Positions 8,292-16,289 of a stretch of DNA of 61,836 nt are shown piece after piece. Under the pieces are notes generated by a model that saw nothing but the letters and a program-made list of their open reading frames with translations, searched no databases and was not told the DNA's origin. Location of the stretch: the NCBI RefSeq assembly GCF_030269905.1, contig NZ_BSVC01000015.1, positions 1 through 61,836 on the forward strand, read 5' to 3'. The stretch is from Pelosinus sp. IPA-1. Lineage in GTDB: Bacteria; Bacillota; Negativicutes; DSM-13327. Made by a program: the position numbers and the translations under genes. Each line of letters opens with the position of its first letter. Positions within the stretch are counted from its first letter, which is position 1.

Positions 8292-8738
8292 TTATTTTAT
8301 ATGATCGTGCTGATCACGATATTCCTGTAACCATTCCTTGACCTTCTCTTGAATTTCATCACGCACCTGCCGGAACTTTTGCCGGGTTTCGTCTTCTGTT
8401 CCCTCAAATGCAGCCGGGTCATCAAAGGGCCAGGATAACAACTGTCGTGCTCCTGGAAATATCACGGGACATTTGCCTTCAGCCTTTTTACAAACAGCAA
8501 TGACGTAGCCAAATGACATTTTCCCTAAAAAGTCCCGAACACCCTTGGAATGCTGACCGCTAATGTCAATACCAATCTCATTCATAACCTCTACCGCATA
8601 TGGATTTACTTCTGTAGGTTCAAAACCAGCACTATGAACCTCCAAGATATCATCACCATATTTTTTGAAAAAGGCTTCTGTCATTTGACTGCGTGCGCTG
8701 TTTTGCGTACATATAATGACTAATACCGCTTTCTTCAT
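8292..8738 (-). CDS. arsC: Arsenate reductase, thioredoxin-coupled (LMW-PTPase fold)
   Basis: Reduces arsenate to arsenite for export by Acr3. The phosphatase-type P-loop CTQNSARSQM near the N-terminus carries the catalytic Cys and Arg (CX5R); the resolving pair appears in VCKKAEGKCP, matching Cys82/Cys89 of the S. aureus enzyme; the WPFDDPAAFEGTE block supplies the general acid. The ATG at 8738 follows GAGGAG, preferred over an upstream start without a binding site. It is the first gene of the cluster behind a consensus promoter. Thioredoxin is probably the reductant. Confidence 0.93.
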   Translation of the reverse strand: MKKAVLVIICTQNSARSQMTEAFFKKYGDDILEVHSAGFEPTEVNPYAVEVMNEIGIDISGQHSKGVRDFLGKMSFGYVIAVCKKAEGKCPVIFPGARQLLSWPFDDPAAFEGTEDETRQKFRQVRDEIQEKVKEWLQEYRDQHDHIK

Positions 8739-8813
8739 GATGCCCACTCCTCTTGTATATATTGGGTCTCCTCTCATCTAACCGTCTGCCGTATCGATTT
8801 AGCTTTAAAATAT

Positions 8814-8870
8814 CATATTTAAATTCTTGAATATGTTTTTATCATACCCTACGATCGTTTTTCTAGTCAA
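8814..8870 (-). promoter_or_regulatory. arsC promoter and downstream inverted repeat
   Basis: TTGACT (8865-8870) and TATGAT (8841-8846) with an 18-nt spacer face arsC. Just downstream, CATATT and AATATG (8814-8835) form an inverted repeat around 10 nt, a possible ArsR-type operator. Confidence 0.6.
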
Positions 8871-9267
8871 TGTACCCTATGTTAACATTGTGTTAATTTA
8901 TTAAATAAGTACATACCTAACTGCAAGTGGGCTTACACGCGCTATTCTGTAGTTTATAACGTCCACTTAAATATATTATCCGTTATTGCAAGAATCGCCT
9001 TAGCAAAGCCTTCAAAAAAACAAAGATAGCCTGTAGGCAATCTTATAATTCTATACCAGTCACCCAGGTAAAACTCTGCTAAATACAGCAAAAGCCAGGC
9101 TTCACCTATCTATACTTATATACAGCAGACATCAGAATTAATCTGATGTCTATCTTTGTGTATATATGTTTTTGATAAGCATTTTTAGCGATGTTAATGA
9201 AGGTATAACATGAATTAAAAAGAATAATATATGTAAACTTCAAATTAAGAGGTAAGGTGAGAAAGTA
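8871..9267. other. Divergent intergenic region between arsC and the PIN-like gene
   Basis: No gene is seen. It contains a small hairpin near 9025-9044 (GCCT/AGGC core), the left copy of a 16-bp inverted repeat (9084-9099), and a perfect 10-bp-arm hairpin AGACATCAGA at 9127-9151 with a 5-nt loop. Confidence 0.5.
9084..9099 (+). repeat. Left copy of a 16-bp inverted repeat flanking the PIN-like gene
   Basis: TACAGCAAAAGCCAGG is repeated exactly, in inverted orientation, at 10588-10603. The pair encloses a single gene on the strand opposite to its neighbours, as would the ends of a small inserted cassette. Confidence 0.55.
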
Positions 9268-10455
9268 ATGGGACCGAATTTACTTATAGATAAATCAACC
9301 ATACAGAGTTTGCCACATGAAGAAATTGTTTTCCTTTATAAGCACTACTCTGTTATTCTACCACCAGTCTTAATAGTAGAAGTAATAGCCGACTATTCAA
9401 AATACAAGGATGCGACTGAAGCTAGTAACAGAGTTGGTGTCTTAGCTAGTAAACTTGACGACTATGTAAACATTGATTACCGCCATTTGGTGATAAAGGA
9501 GCTTACAGGAGCAAGATTCCCGATGGATGGGAGGCCAATAGTTGAGCCAACCGGTGTAGGTTACACAAATAATGGAAAGAAGTTTGTTCTAGTTGAAGAA
9601 TCGCCATGGCAGATTGCTGCCAGGCATTGGCAGGAAGGCAACTTTACTCCAGAGGACATTAAGTTCGCTCAAATCTACCGATCGCAACGCGATGCTATTA
9701 GCGTCGCTGAACTGGCTCAGGAGCTGGCTAAGGACGCCGTTCTTCCGAAGTTTAAGAATCTAGACGAAGTAGTACAGTTTATTCTAAAGGCATTAGCTCA
9801 TCCTAATCCAAGTTTCCAAACTGAAGGGATACTTGCCTGGCTGAACTTTTTAGGAGTGTATGAAGGTTTTAAGAAACAGGTTATCAAAAGGTGGGAACAA
9901 GCTGGAAAGCCGTTATTTTCTAGATTTCTTCCATATGGATTTTATTGCTATTCTATCCTTAGTGTTGTAGCAGTTGCTATGACACAAAAACTTGTTCCAA
10001 CCGGTAAAAGTAGCCACTTGTTTGTTGATCTTGAATACCTTTTCTACCTACCCTTTTGTCAAGTCTTTTGTTCTTCGGATAGGTTTCACCAAAGTTTAGC
10101 ACCTTACTTTATGAAGACTCGCCAGGTATTGATAAATGGACAAGACCTAAAAGAGGATTTGCGAAACATCGCAAAACACTGGAACGGTCTTCAGGAAGAT
10201 GAGAGAAGCCAATTTGCAATTAATAACCGCCACCGTCCACCGAGGCTAGATTCTTCGCCAACATCTCGATGCTGGGATTTGTTTATGAATCCAGATTATC
10301 CGAAGGCAAAGGCAGATATACAATTAACAGAAGATAAAAAAAGGAAGATACTTGAGAAAATCAAGACGGGTCTAGCATCAGCAAAGGAAAATAAAAGAAC
10401 CATCGAAGGTCCAGAATATCAACTATATACAAAAGACAACGGCCAGGATAAATAG
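9268..10455 (+). CDS. Protein of unknown function with PIN-like features
   Basis: A 395-residue soluble protein, one of only two intact plus-strand genes in the window. The N-terminus GPNLLIDKSTIQSLP followed by VILPPVLIVEVIADY resembles strand 1 and the first acidic positions of PIN-type nucleases. Much later, LFVDLEYLFYLPFCQVFCSSDR has the spacing of the C-terminal PIN acidic residues, so a PIN-like fold split by a helical insert is plausible. The C-terminus is basic. AAGGTGAG precedes the ATG. It is enclosed by 16-bp inverted repeats and has its own terminator. Nuclease or defence function is inference; the family is not firmly recognised. Confidence 0.6.
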   Translation: MGPNLLIDKSTIQSLPHEEIVFLYKHYSVILPPVLIVEVIADYSKYKDATEASNRVGVLASKLDDYVNIDYRHLVIKELTGARFPMDGRPIVEPTGVGYTNNGKKFVLVEESPWQIAARHWQEGNFTPEDIKFAQIYRSQRDAISVAELAQELAKDAVLPKFKNLDEVVQFILKALAHPNPSFQTEGILAWLNFLGVYEGFKKQVIKRWEQAGKPLFSRFLPYGFYCYSILSVVAVAMTQKLVPTGKSSHLFVDLEYLFYLPFCQVFCSSDRFHQSLAPYFMKTRQVLINGQDLKEDLRNIAKHWNGLQEDERSQFAINNRHRPPRLDSSPTSRCWDLFMNPDYPKAKADIQLTEDKKRKILEKIKTGLASAKENKRTIEGPEYQLYTKDNGQDK

Positions 10456-10470
10456 GTCGTTGTCTCTTTT
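10434..10470 (+). terminator. Terminator of the PIN-like gene
   Basis: Arms AGACAACG (10434-10441) and CGTTGTCT (10458-10465), then CTTTT. The hairpin begins inside the last codons and has the stop codon in its loop. Confidence 0.65.
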
Positions 10471-10524
10471 GGTTTCGTTGAACTTATCTGTTAATAGAGT
10501 GGCCAATAAAGATCATTATAAAGA

Positions 10525-10562
10525 AGAGTAGAATCTTCATAAAATACTATGAAGTCTACTCT
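10525..10562. terminator. Hairpin between converging genes
   Basis: AGAGTAGA and TCTACTCT arms, extended inward by CTTCATA/TATGAAG across a 2-nt bulge, lie between the PIN-like gene and the DGC gene, which converge. No strong U-tract. Confidence 0.45.
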
Positions 10563-10587
10563 ATTACTTAGTATATTTAAATAACAT

Positions 10588-10603
10588 CCTGGCTTTTGCT
10601 GTA
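10588..10603 (-). repeat. Right copy of the 16-bp inverted repeat
   Basis: CCTGGCTTTTGCTGTA is the exact reverse complement of 9084-9099; see that entry. Confidence 0.55.
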
Positions 10604-10646
10604 ACTATATCTTTATTTTGATACAGCTGCTACTTTTTCGCATTTG

Positions 10647-11009
10647 TTATTGTGCCATAATCCGCTGGCAAACATTTGTGATAAAAGCTTCATGATCTTG
10701 ATTCTCTGAAAATCCCATGTCCATGAGTACATATGACTTTGCAGTAATGTTGGCCTTTTTTAGCAGCATCTTTGCGCAGGCCATTTTGCATCCGTCGATG
10801 GCGATCACTTCGGTGGCCTCCGCCGCTGCTTTTAAAAAACGTGGATATCCTGCGCCGATGCCGGCCAAACAACTCGTACCACAACGTGCATAACCTGCCG
10901 CCCGTAATTTACGTCCGACTTGATCACTTACTGCTCCTTCGGTACAGCACCCAGAACAAGTATAGAGTATCCGGGTTGAATTTTCTATTCCCCCATTATT
11001 GCACCCCAT
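10647..11009 (-). CDS. DGC-domain putative zinc/metal-binding protein
   Basis: A 120-residue cysteine-rich protein. The family motif IDGCKMACAK is present, along with the N-terminal YTCSGCCTEGAVSDQVGRKL and TSCLAGIGAG blocks, giving about ten cysteines in pairs. Such proteins are small cytoplasmic proteins of unknown function often found beside metal permeases. The ATG at 11009 follows GGAGGGG; an upstream start lacks one. It lies 20 nt behind the ArsP-type permease, so the two are probably one operon and the protein may hand metal or metalloid to the permease. A decayed paralogue is at 20976-21207. Confidence 0.8.
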   Translation of the reverse strand: MGCNNGGIENSTRILYTCSGCCTEGAVSDQVGRKLRAAGYARCGTSCLAGIGAGYPRFLKAAAEATEVIAIDGCKMACAKMLLKKANITAKSYVLMDMGFSENQDHEAFITNVCQRIMAQ

Positions 11010-11029
11010 ATATATCCCCTCCAATTAAA

Positions 11030-11893
11030 TTATATAAAGTAAAACAAAAAACCTGAAATAGTTGACATTAAAATTACTGAGACAATAAAAGACACAACCA
11101 ACCTTCTATGAAAAATAGAATTCAACAATACGATTTCTGGCAAACTTGCCCCTGCAGAACTGATAACGAGTGCCATAACAGCCCCCGCACTCATCCCTTT
11201 GGCGATGAGAATCTGGGATATAGGGATCATCGCAGATAGACGGACATACAATGGAATACCAATTATAGCCGCTAAGGGAATAAGCCACCACGAGTCGCCC
11301 CCCAAGTAATGGGAAATCCACTCCGTTGGTACGACCCCGTGAATAAAAGCTCCGATTGCTGCACCAAACAATAAATAGGGATACACTGATTTTATAAGCT
11401 CAATCGTTTCTTTCCAAGCCCCAGCGACACTAAAACTCGCTGGAGTTGCATCGAGATCTTGCACCACAACATCTTTCACTGCTCCTTCGAAACCCATCTT
11501 TTCCAGAGCAAAACCGATAACGATGGATAGCACTGAAGTGATCAGTGTATAAATCGTAGCTACTTTCCATCCCAAAGAAAATACCATAAGTGTAAGAATG
11601 GTCGGATCTAAAATGGGTGAGGAAAATAAAAAGATCATGACTATACCGAAACGGACCTTTTTATTTAATAAATTCACAATGATTGGAATGGTAGAGCAAG
11701 AACAAAAAGGCGTTACAAAAGCAAATACAATTGCCCCCAATGCACCAACAAAAGAGTTTTTACCGGAAAGCCACGTATTGATCTTGTCATAAGGAATCCA
11801 GATTTGGAGTAAATTAATCAAAAAACTGATTCCGATAAACAATACGGATAATTCCAAAATAAGTGTAGCAAAAGTTTCTAAGATATCATACAT
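11030..11893 (-). CDS. ArsP/SO_0444-type permease
   Basis: A 287-residue inner-membrane protein with about eight hydrophobic helices. The duplicated family signature is clear: AFVTPFCSCSTIPI followed by SSPILDPTILTL, then later GIPLYVRLSAMIP and SAGASLPEIVLL. Members of the family export trivalent organoarsenicals (ArsP) or other soft metals; the TPFCSCS cysteines are the substrate site. It forms an operon with the DGC protein and has a 19-bp palindrome just upstream that matches one in front of the neighbouring marR. The exact substrate cannot be read from the sequence. Confidence 0.85.
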   Translation of the reverse strand: MYDILETFATLILELSVLFIGISFLINLLQIWIPYDKINTWLSGKNSFVGALGAIVFAFVTPFCSCSTIPIIVNLLNKKVRFGIVMIFLFSSPILDPTILTLMVFSLGWKVATIYTLITSVLSIVIGFALEKMGFEGAVKDVVVQDLDATPASFSVAGAWKETIELIKSVYPYLLFGAAIGAFIHGVVPTEWISHYLGGDSWWLIPLAAIIGIPLYVRLSAMIPISQILIAKGMSAGAVMALVISSAGASLPEIVLLNSIFHRRLVVSFIVSVILMSTISGFLFYFI

Positions 11894-11914
11894 TTTTTAT
11901 ACACCCCCGTTTTT

Positions 11915-11933
11915 TATTTGCATTTTGCAAATA
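11915..11933. promoter_or_regulatory. Palindromic operator upstream of the ArsP-type permease
   Basis: TATTTGCA and TGCAAATA are perfect 8-bp arms around TTT. A 19-bp site of the same layout and TATTTG half-site lies upstream of marR at 12435-12453, which points to the MarR protein as the shared regulator. Confidence 0.6.
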
Positions 11934-11950
11934 TATGCTTAAAAAAGAAC

Positions 11951-12403
11951 TCACCGTACCGGTGAACAGCAGACACTGGATTGAACCAAGCTCCGATTCA
12001 GCAATTGAATAGAGCGAATAACAGTCTCTTTCTCAAATTCTGTCATACTCGAAAATACTTCCTGAAAATAGATATTCATCTGCTCACTGATTTCCGTCAC
12101 AACGCGGGACCCCAGCTCTGACAAGGAAAGCATATATACCCGTCTATCCCCAGGATCCTCCACTTTCTCTACCAATTCCAACTTCACCAATGTTTGGACT
12201 TGCCTGCTAAAAGTGGTAATATCCATACCTAGCGCATCGGCTACTTCCTGCATGGAGGGCTGCTGTCGCTTATTGATCTCATACAAAATATGGCTCTGAA
12301 TAACTGATAGATCGGTTTCAATGACTTTACAGCCGCATTTATCGATTAACCCCAGCCGTCTCGTCATCAAATGAAAGGTTTCCCGAATTTGCTCCATCTC
12401 CAT
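11951..12403 (-). CDS. MarR-family regulator with N- and C-terminal cysteine pairs
   Basis: A 150-residue winged-helix regulator: helix-turn-helix region PSMQEVADALGMDITTFSRQ and wing VEDPGDRRVYMLSLSELG. Unlike most MarR proteins it has cysteines at both ends, DKCGCKVI near residue 24 and SSVCCSPVR at the C-terminus, a plausible thiol-based metalloid or redox sensor across the dimer. The ATG at 12403 has GGCGAGG 8 nt upstream. Palindromes occur both upstream of itself and upstream of the permease gene, suggesting it controls both. Confidence 0.85.
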   Translation of the reverse strand: MEMEQIRETFHLMTRRLGLIDKCGCKVIETDLSVIQSHILYEINKRQQPSMQEVADALGMDITTFSRQVQTLVKLELVEKVEDPGDRRVYMLSLSELGSRVVTEISEQMNIYFQEVFSSMTEFEKETVIRSIQLLNRSLVQSSVCCSPVR

Positions 12404-12434
12404 TTTTATCACCTCGCCCTCATTTTACCAATAT

Positions 12435-12453
12435 TATTTGTAAATTACAAGTA
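12435..12453. promoter_or_regulatory. Palindromic operator upstream of marR
   Basis: TATTTGTAA and TTACAAGTA arms around a central A, 19 bp in all, about 30 nt before the marR start. It matches the layout of the permease site at 11915-11933 and suggests autoregulation. Confidence 0.55.
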
Positions 12454-12500
12454 TTTTCTTGAAATAAAGTCTTCAAATTTTGATGATGTGTTATCAAACG

Positions 12501-12532
12501 GTAGAGGGCGATATGAAATGTCAGCCCTCTAC
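12501..12532. terminator. Hairpin behind the third arsR
   Basis: GTAGAGGGC and GCCCTCTAC arms (9 bp, GC-rich) with a 14-nt loop, about 60 nt behind the arsR stop; poor U-tract. Confidence 0.4.
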
Positions 12533-12595
12533 TGTAAAAATACCAACAGCGGTGATGATCAGAAATTTATCATTTTCAATTTCTTCATATAATCG

Positions 12596-12967
12596 TTACA
12601 ATTTTTCTTCGTCCCTGATTTTCACGCTGGTCTCACAACAGCCGCCTTGCCCCCGGTATTTCTTTAGTCGCGCTAAGTCTTTTTGACAATGCAGCTCTTG
12701 CTCCAGCTCCTTAGCTAACAACACCTCTACAAAGGGATACCGCTCCAGGCTGGTTTTATCCACCCTGTAATATACCCACTGAGCTTTTTTGTCACCGGCA
12801 ATCAGCTTGGCATGTTTGAGCTTAATCAGATGCCGAGATGCATTGGACTGGCTGAGATTCAGCACTGCTTCCAAATCACAGACACATAAGGTTTCCTTGT
12901 GCAATAAATTCAAAATCCGCAGCCGAGTCCCATCACCCAGCGCTTTTAATACTTCAACTACATCCAT
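12596..12967 (-). CDS. ArsR-family repressor, third copy
   Basis: Winged-helix ArsR protein: VLKALGDGTRLRILNLL, metal-site ETLCVCDLEAVL, recognition SQSNASRHLIKLKHAKL, and a C-terminal GGCCET cysteine pair that could add metal ligands. The ATG at 12967 (MDVVEVLKAL) has GAGGTGG 5 nt upstream and is chosen over one 18 nt earlier. It is closer in sequence to the arsR at 3636 than to the others. No adjacent target gene runs directly from it, so its regulon is unclear. The AT-rich upstream region contains ATATGATGATATG. Confidence 0.88.
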   Translation of the reverse strand: MDVVEVLKALGDGTRLRILNLLHKETLCVCDLEAVLNLSQSNASRHLIKLKHAKLIAGDKKAQWVYYRVDKTSLERYPFVEVLLAKELEQELHCQKDLARLKKYRGQGGCCETSVKIRDEEKL

Positions 12968-13161
12968 CTCAGCCACCTCAATCATATTTGCGCTAATCCT
13001 TGTTATGATATGATGATATGCAATTTTCCATTCATGTATGTCAAGAGAATTATGTCAAGCTTATTGTCTGCGCTGCACAACTACGCCGCTGAAGCACCAG
13101 CCGGATAATCCTGCTGTAATTCTATTCTCGGTATAATATAATTTCTTCTGATAGACCACAT

Positions 13162-13195
13162 AAAAGCTGCACGCCAGATGACGTGCAGCTTTTTT
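13162..13195. terminator. Strong terminator hairpin
   Basis: AAAAGCTGCACG and CGTGCAGCTTTT are perfect 12-bp arms with an 8-nt loop and T tracts on both sides, so it can work in both directions. It lies immediately behind the gene fragment at 13197-13331. Confidence 0.8.
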
Positions 13196-13196
13196 A

Positions 13197-13331
13197 CTAC
13201 CGATGCAATTGTTGACGGGTCACCATCACCAGCCCCCAAATATCCCGAATCATTTTCAACCGCTCGGGATGCTGCTTATTAATGGTATTCGGCAGGGCGT
13301 CGAACCAGCAAGATCTAATAAACGAAGATTT
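13197..13331 (-). pseudogene. C-terminal gene fragment behind the radical SAM gene
   Basis: In the same frame as the radical SAM gene, after its TAA, an open stretch of 44 codons runs to TAG (SCWFDALPNTINKQH then PERLKMIRDIWGLVMV). It looks like protein-coding text, lacks a start, and ends directly before a strong terminator, as expected for the tail of a deleted gene. Family not recognised. A C-terminal extension of the radical SAM gene cut off by a nonsense mutation is an alternative. Confidence 0.4.
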
Positions 13332-14420
13332 TTAAGGGCAGACTACAATATTCCTTGCCCACAAGCAATCGCCGCAAGATGGCAGATTTCCCCAACAATC
13401 TGCCTCGTTCGTCTGCGCCATAACACAGCCATCTGCTTGGCGACAATCAACGCAAGACGGGTATTGTGCATTTCTAACTCCCCATCGAAATACTGCGTAT
13501 TGAGGATCTTGCCAAATATCTCCCAAAGACTGAAGTAATACATTACCGAACTTATAGGCTACCATAGCTTTTCTACGACCGAAAATATAGCAATGATAGT
13601 TATGCATAAATGCATAGCACGGACTGACATTCCCTTCATGGGTAATTACCAAAGCCTTATCTTCCACAAACTTACATGTACGTTGTGTACGAAGCTGAAA
13701 ATTTGGGGAAGCCTTCACAGAAAGAAGGGGTGATTCCCAACCAAACCCCTCAAGATTGGCATCTACATTATATAGGATTTCATCCTTCATACTCTCATGG
13801 TAGGGCAATACATTTGATATGACGAAACGATTTGCACCTAAGTCATCGATGATAGATCTCATCATCGGGAGTTTATTAAAATTGGTTTTCGTTGCGACAA
13901 ATTCGATACCTAACTGTGGGGTTAATTTATTCATTTTCTTTTTTAAAGTTTGTAACATCCGGATGTTGCGTGTTACATCCTCAAAACTAGCCCCTGGTCT
14001 AATTCGACTAAAAGAGTCATCATCCGGACCATCTAACGAAACATAAATATAGTCAAGCCCAATATCGATCAACTGAGCTGCCACTTCGGAGGTCAATAAA
14101 GAACCATTCGTAATCATTTCTACAGCATAACCCAATTCCTTACAAGTTCTTATCATATCTATCATTCTAGGATGAGATAACGGTTCACCAAAGCCACCAA
14201 AATGGACTGTCTTTAGATTCGGCAATTCTTCCATATCCTTTAAGACCTTACTAAATACCGGCCAAGGCATATGACTAATATCATCACCCCAAGAATGCCG
14301 AATACACGTAACGCAGGAGTAGTTGCAATTTGTAGTTGGCTCAATATAAAGCTTTTTCACATCTGGTATAAGTGGTAATTCAATAGTCTCTTCTCCAGTA
14401 TTAAAGCGATAAATCCCCAT
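13332..14420 (-). CDS. Radical SAM/SPASM protein, tungsten-cofactor maturase type
   Basis: The radical SAM cluster motif appears as CNYSCVTC (Cx3Cx2C), followed by FGGFGEPLSHP and a C-terminal SPASM-like region with many cysteines (CVDCRQADGC, SCGDCLWARNIVVCP). The ending resembles the maturases found beside tungsten-containing aldehyde:ferredoxin oxidoreductases, which modify the tungstopterin system. No such oxidoreductase lies in the window; the MobAB genes 13 kb away are a possible functional link. The ATG at 14420 is preferred because GGGGTGAG precedes it. It sits behind a hairpin and so is probably transcribed on its own. Confidence 0.75.
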   Translation of the reverse strand: MGIYRFNTGEETIELPLIPDVKKLYIEPTTNCNYSCVTCIRHSWGDDISHMPWPVFSKVLKDMEELPNLKTVHFGGFGEPLSHPRMIDMIRTCKELGYAVEMITNGSLLTSEVAAQLIDIGLDYIYVSLDGPDDDSFSRIRPGASFEDVTRNIRMLQTLKKKMNKLTPQLGIEFVATKTNFNKLPMMRSIIDDLGANRFVISNVLPYHESMKDEILYNVDANLEGFGWESPLLSVKASPNFQLRTQRTCKFVEDKALVITHEGNVSPCYAFMHNYHCYIFGRRKAMVAYKFGNVLLQSLGDIWQDPQYAVFRWGVRNAQYPSCVDCRQADGCVMAQTNEADCWGNLPSCGDCLWARNIVVCP

Positions 14421-14530
14421 CAAATACTCACCCCGTTTTATTTTTAGTTTTAACGTTAGTTTGTATATACAACCATTCTTCTCAATGGACATAATTCCTT
14501 TTACATTATATATTTTCTTTTAGCTTACAG

Positions 14531-14573
14531 AAAGACACTGATTACTTAAGTATAATTAGTAAACAGTGTCTTT
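14531..14573. terminator. Terminator behind the thioredoxin-like gene
   Basis: AAAGACACTG and CAGTGTCTTT arms with an inner TACT/AGTA extension; T tracts on both strands. It separates the permease-arsR-thioredoxin operon from the radical SAM gene. Confidence 0.65.
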
Positions 14574-14655
14574 TTAACGTAACCTATTTATATTAACTTT
14601 CTTACCAAATTTATTAGATGAATTTTCTTTTACAAGGCATTACCATAATTTAGTT

Positions 14656-14886
14656 TTAAAGAAATGCCTTAATTTCTTCTTTACCCAAAACTTTACCCTG
14701 AACTTTCACTATACCATCAACTACCAATGCTGGTGTGGACATGATGCCATACTTCATAATCTCCTTAATATCTTCCACTTTTACAAACTCAGCACTAATC
14801 CCAAGTTCTCCTGCTGCTTTTTTTGTTGCCTCCATTAATGTACTACATTTCTGACATCCCATACCCAATATTTCAATCTTCATCAT
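14656..14886 (-). CDS. Small thioredoxin-like redox-active disulfide protein
   Basis: A 76-residue protein of the small redox-active disulfide family with the active site GMGCQKCSTLMEA and the cis-proline segment GIMSTPALVVDG. AGAGAGG precedes two adjacent ATGs; either may start. It follows the arsR at 14904 by 17 nt and the second ArsP-type permease. Such proteins commonly accompany permeases of this family and may reduce or carry the metalloid substrate. Confidence 0.88.
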   Translation of the reverse strand: MMKIEILGMGCQKCSTLMEATKKAAGELGISAEFVKVEDIKEIMKYGIMSTPALVVDGIVKVQGKVLGKEEIKAFL

Positions 14887-14903
14887 TAAACAACCTCTCT
14901 CTT

Positions 14904-15230
14904 TTATTTAACATCTTGTAATAATGTTTTACTCTGATTTACCTGCTCAATCACCAGCGTTTCTGCAAGTTGCAGCATTTCTATAACAGTTGGATAGAGT
15001 GCAGTATAAAAAACACGAGTGCCATCTTTCCTTGATACAATTAGCCCTTGTTTTTTTAATATGCCTAAATGCTGGGATAAATTAGATTGTTCAACACCCA
15101 TTTCCTCGATTAATTCACACACACACCGTTCACCTGATTCCAACAACTTCAGAATTTGAATTCGAGCTGGATGGGCTAGTACTTTGAACAACTCTACTTT
15201 CAAATTCGTAATTACTTTTTGATTCCCCAT
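14904..15230 (-). CDS. ArsR-family repressor, fourth copy
   Basis: A 108-residue winged-helix repressor with VLAHPARIQILKLL, the metal-site ERCVCELIEEM, and recognition segment EQSNLSQHLGILKKQGLI. The HPARI opening places it in a different ArsR branch from the three other copies in the window. It lies between the permease and the thioredoxin-like gene in one operon, so it is probably cotranscribed with what it controls; the 34-bp palindrome at 16290-16323 is the likely operator. Confidence 0.9.
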   Translation of the reverse strand: MGNQKVITNLKVELFKVLAHPARIQILKLLESGERCVCELIEEMGVEQSNLSQHLGILKKQGLIVSRKDGTRVFYTALYPTVIEMLQLAETLVIEQVNQSKTLLQDVK

Positions 15231-15307
15231 CTTTTACCCCCTGCCAATCTCCAAAATTAATACTGATAAATTTAGTATCTTGCTCAAATCAATAATGTCA
15301 ATCTCTT

Positions 15308-16264
15308 TTATAACACTATATTAAACATATAACCAGTTAACGTAATTGCTACTGCCATGATACCTACAAATATAGCAATTAATTGGGGTTTTAACACATT
15401 TCGTAATATAATCATTTCAGGTAAGCTCAGCGCTGTTACCGACATCATAAATGCAAGCACAGTTCCCATACTCATGCCCTTTTCCATTAAAGCATAAACA
15501 ATCGGTATTACTCCGGCAGCATTGGAATAAAGAGGAATCCCTACCAATACAGCCAATGGTACCGCAAAAAAATTGTCCTTACCCGCATAATCAGCTAAAA
15601 AGTCTTGAGGTGCATAACCATGAATAAAACCACCTAAACTGATAGCAATTATTACATATGGCCATACCTTCCGTAGAATTTCTTTCGTATAGTCTAATGC
15701 ATAGTGTAGTCTATCTGCTACAGTCATTATCTCGATTTCACTTTGTCCGACTTTCATTTGATAAACATATTCTTCTACCAAATGCTCTAATTTCAATTTC
15801 CCAATAATATATCCAGAAATAATAGCGACTAATACACCTGTCGATATATAAATCATTGCGATTTTCCAGCCGAACATGCCCCATAGTAAAACCAGTGCCA
15901 CCTCATTTACCATCGGTGATGAAATCAGAAAAGAAAAGGTTACTCCTAACGGAACCCCAGATTCAACAAAACCAATAAACACAGGCACTGCCGAGCAGGA
16001 ACAGAATGGTGTGACAATCCCGAGTAATGCCGCCATAATATTCCCCAAGAATTCCCTTTTATGACTCAGTAGTTGTTTAGTACGTTCCGGAGGGAAATAG
16101 GTTCTTATGATTGATACAAAAAAGATAATGATGGATAACATCAAAAATATTTTAAGCGAATCATAAATAAAAAAGTTAACCGCATCTCCTAACTTAGAAC
16201 CCTTTGTGATTTCAAAAACTTGATATGTCATATAATCTGCAAAAACATCCAACAAAATACTCAC
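15308..16264 (-). CDS. ArsP/SO_0444-type permease, second copy
   Basis: A 318-residue membrane protein with about eight helices and the family signatures GIVTPFCSCSAVPVF, SSPMVNEVALVL, GIPLYSNAAGVIPI and ALSLPEMIILRN. The GIPLYSNAAG block and MVNE differ from the first copy at 11030, so the substrate may differ too. It is first in an operon with arsR and a thioredoxin-like gene, the arrangement common for this permease type. The annotated start is GTG; the TTG 9 nt downstream has better spacing from AAGGCGG. Confidence 0.87.
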   Translation of the reverse strand: MSILLDVFADYMTYQVFEITKGSKLGDAVNFFIYDSLKIFLMLSIIIFFVSIIRTYFPPERTKQLLSHKREFLGNIMAALLGIVTPFCSCSAVPVFIGFVESGVPLGVTFSFLISSPMVNEVALVLLWGMFGWKIAMIYISTGVLVAIISGYIIGKLKLEHLVEEYVYQMKVGQSEIEIMTVADRLHYALDYTKEILRKVWPYVIIAISLGGFIHGYAPQDFLADYAGKDNFFAVPLAVLVGIPLYSNAAGVIPIVYALMEKGMSMGTVLAFMMSVTALSLPEMIILRNVLKPQLIAIFVGIMAVAITLTGYMFNIVL

Positions 16265-16289
16265 CGCCTTATTTTTTATTCGTTATATT

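Noticed and set aside
15308-16264. Calling the permeases at 11030 and 15308 ArsB or ArsJ
   Set aside because: The TPFCSCS motif and GIPLY block belong to the ArsP/SO_0444 permease family, not ArsB (ion-transporter superfamily) or ArsJ (MFS).
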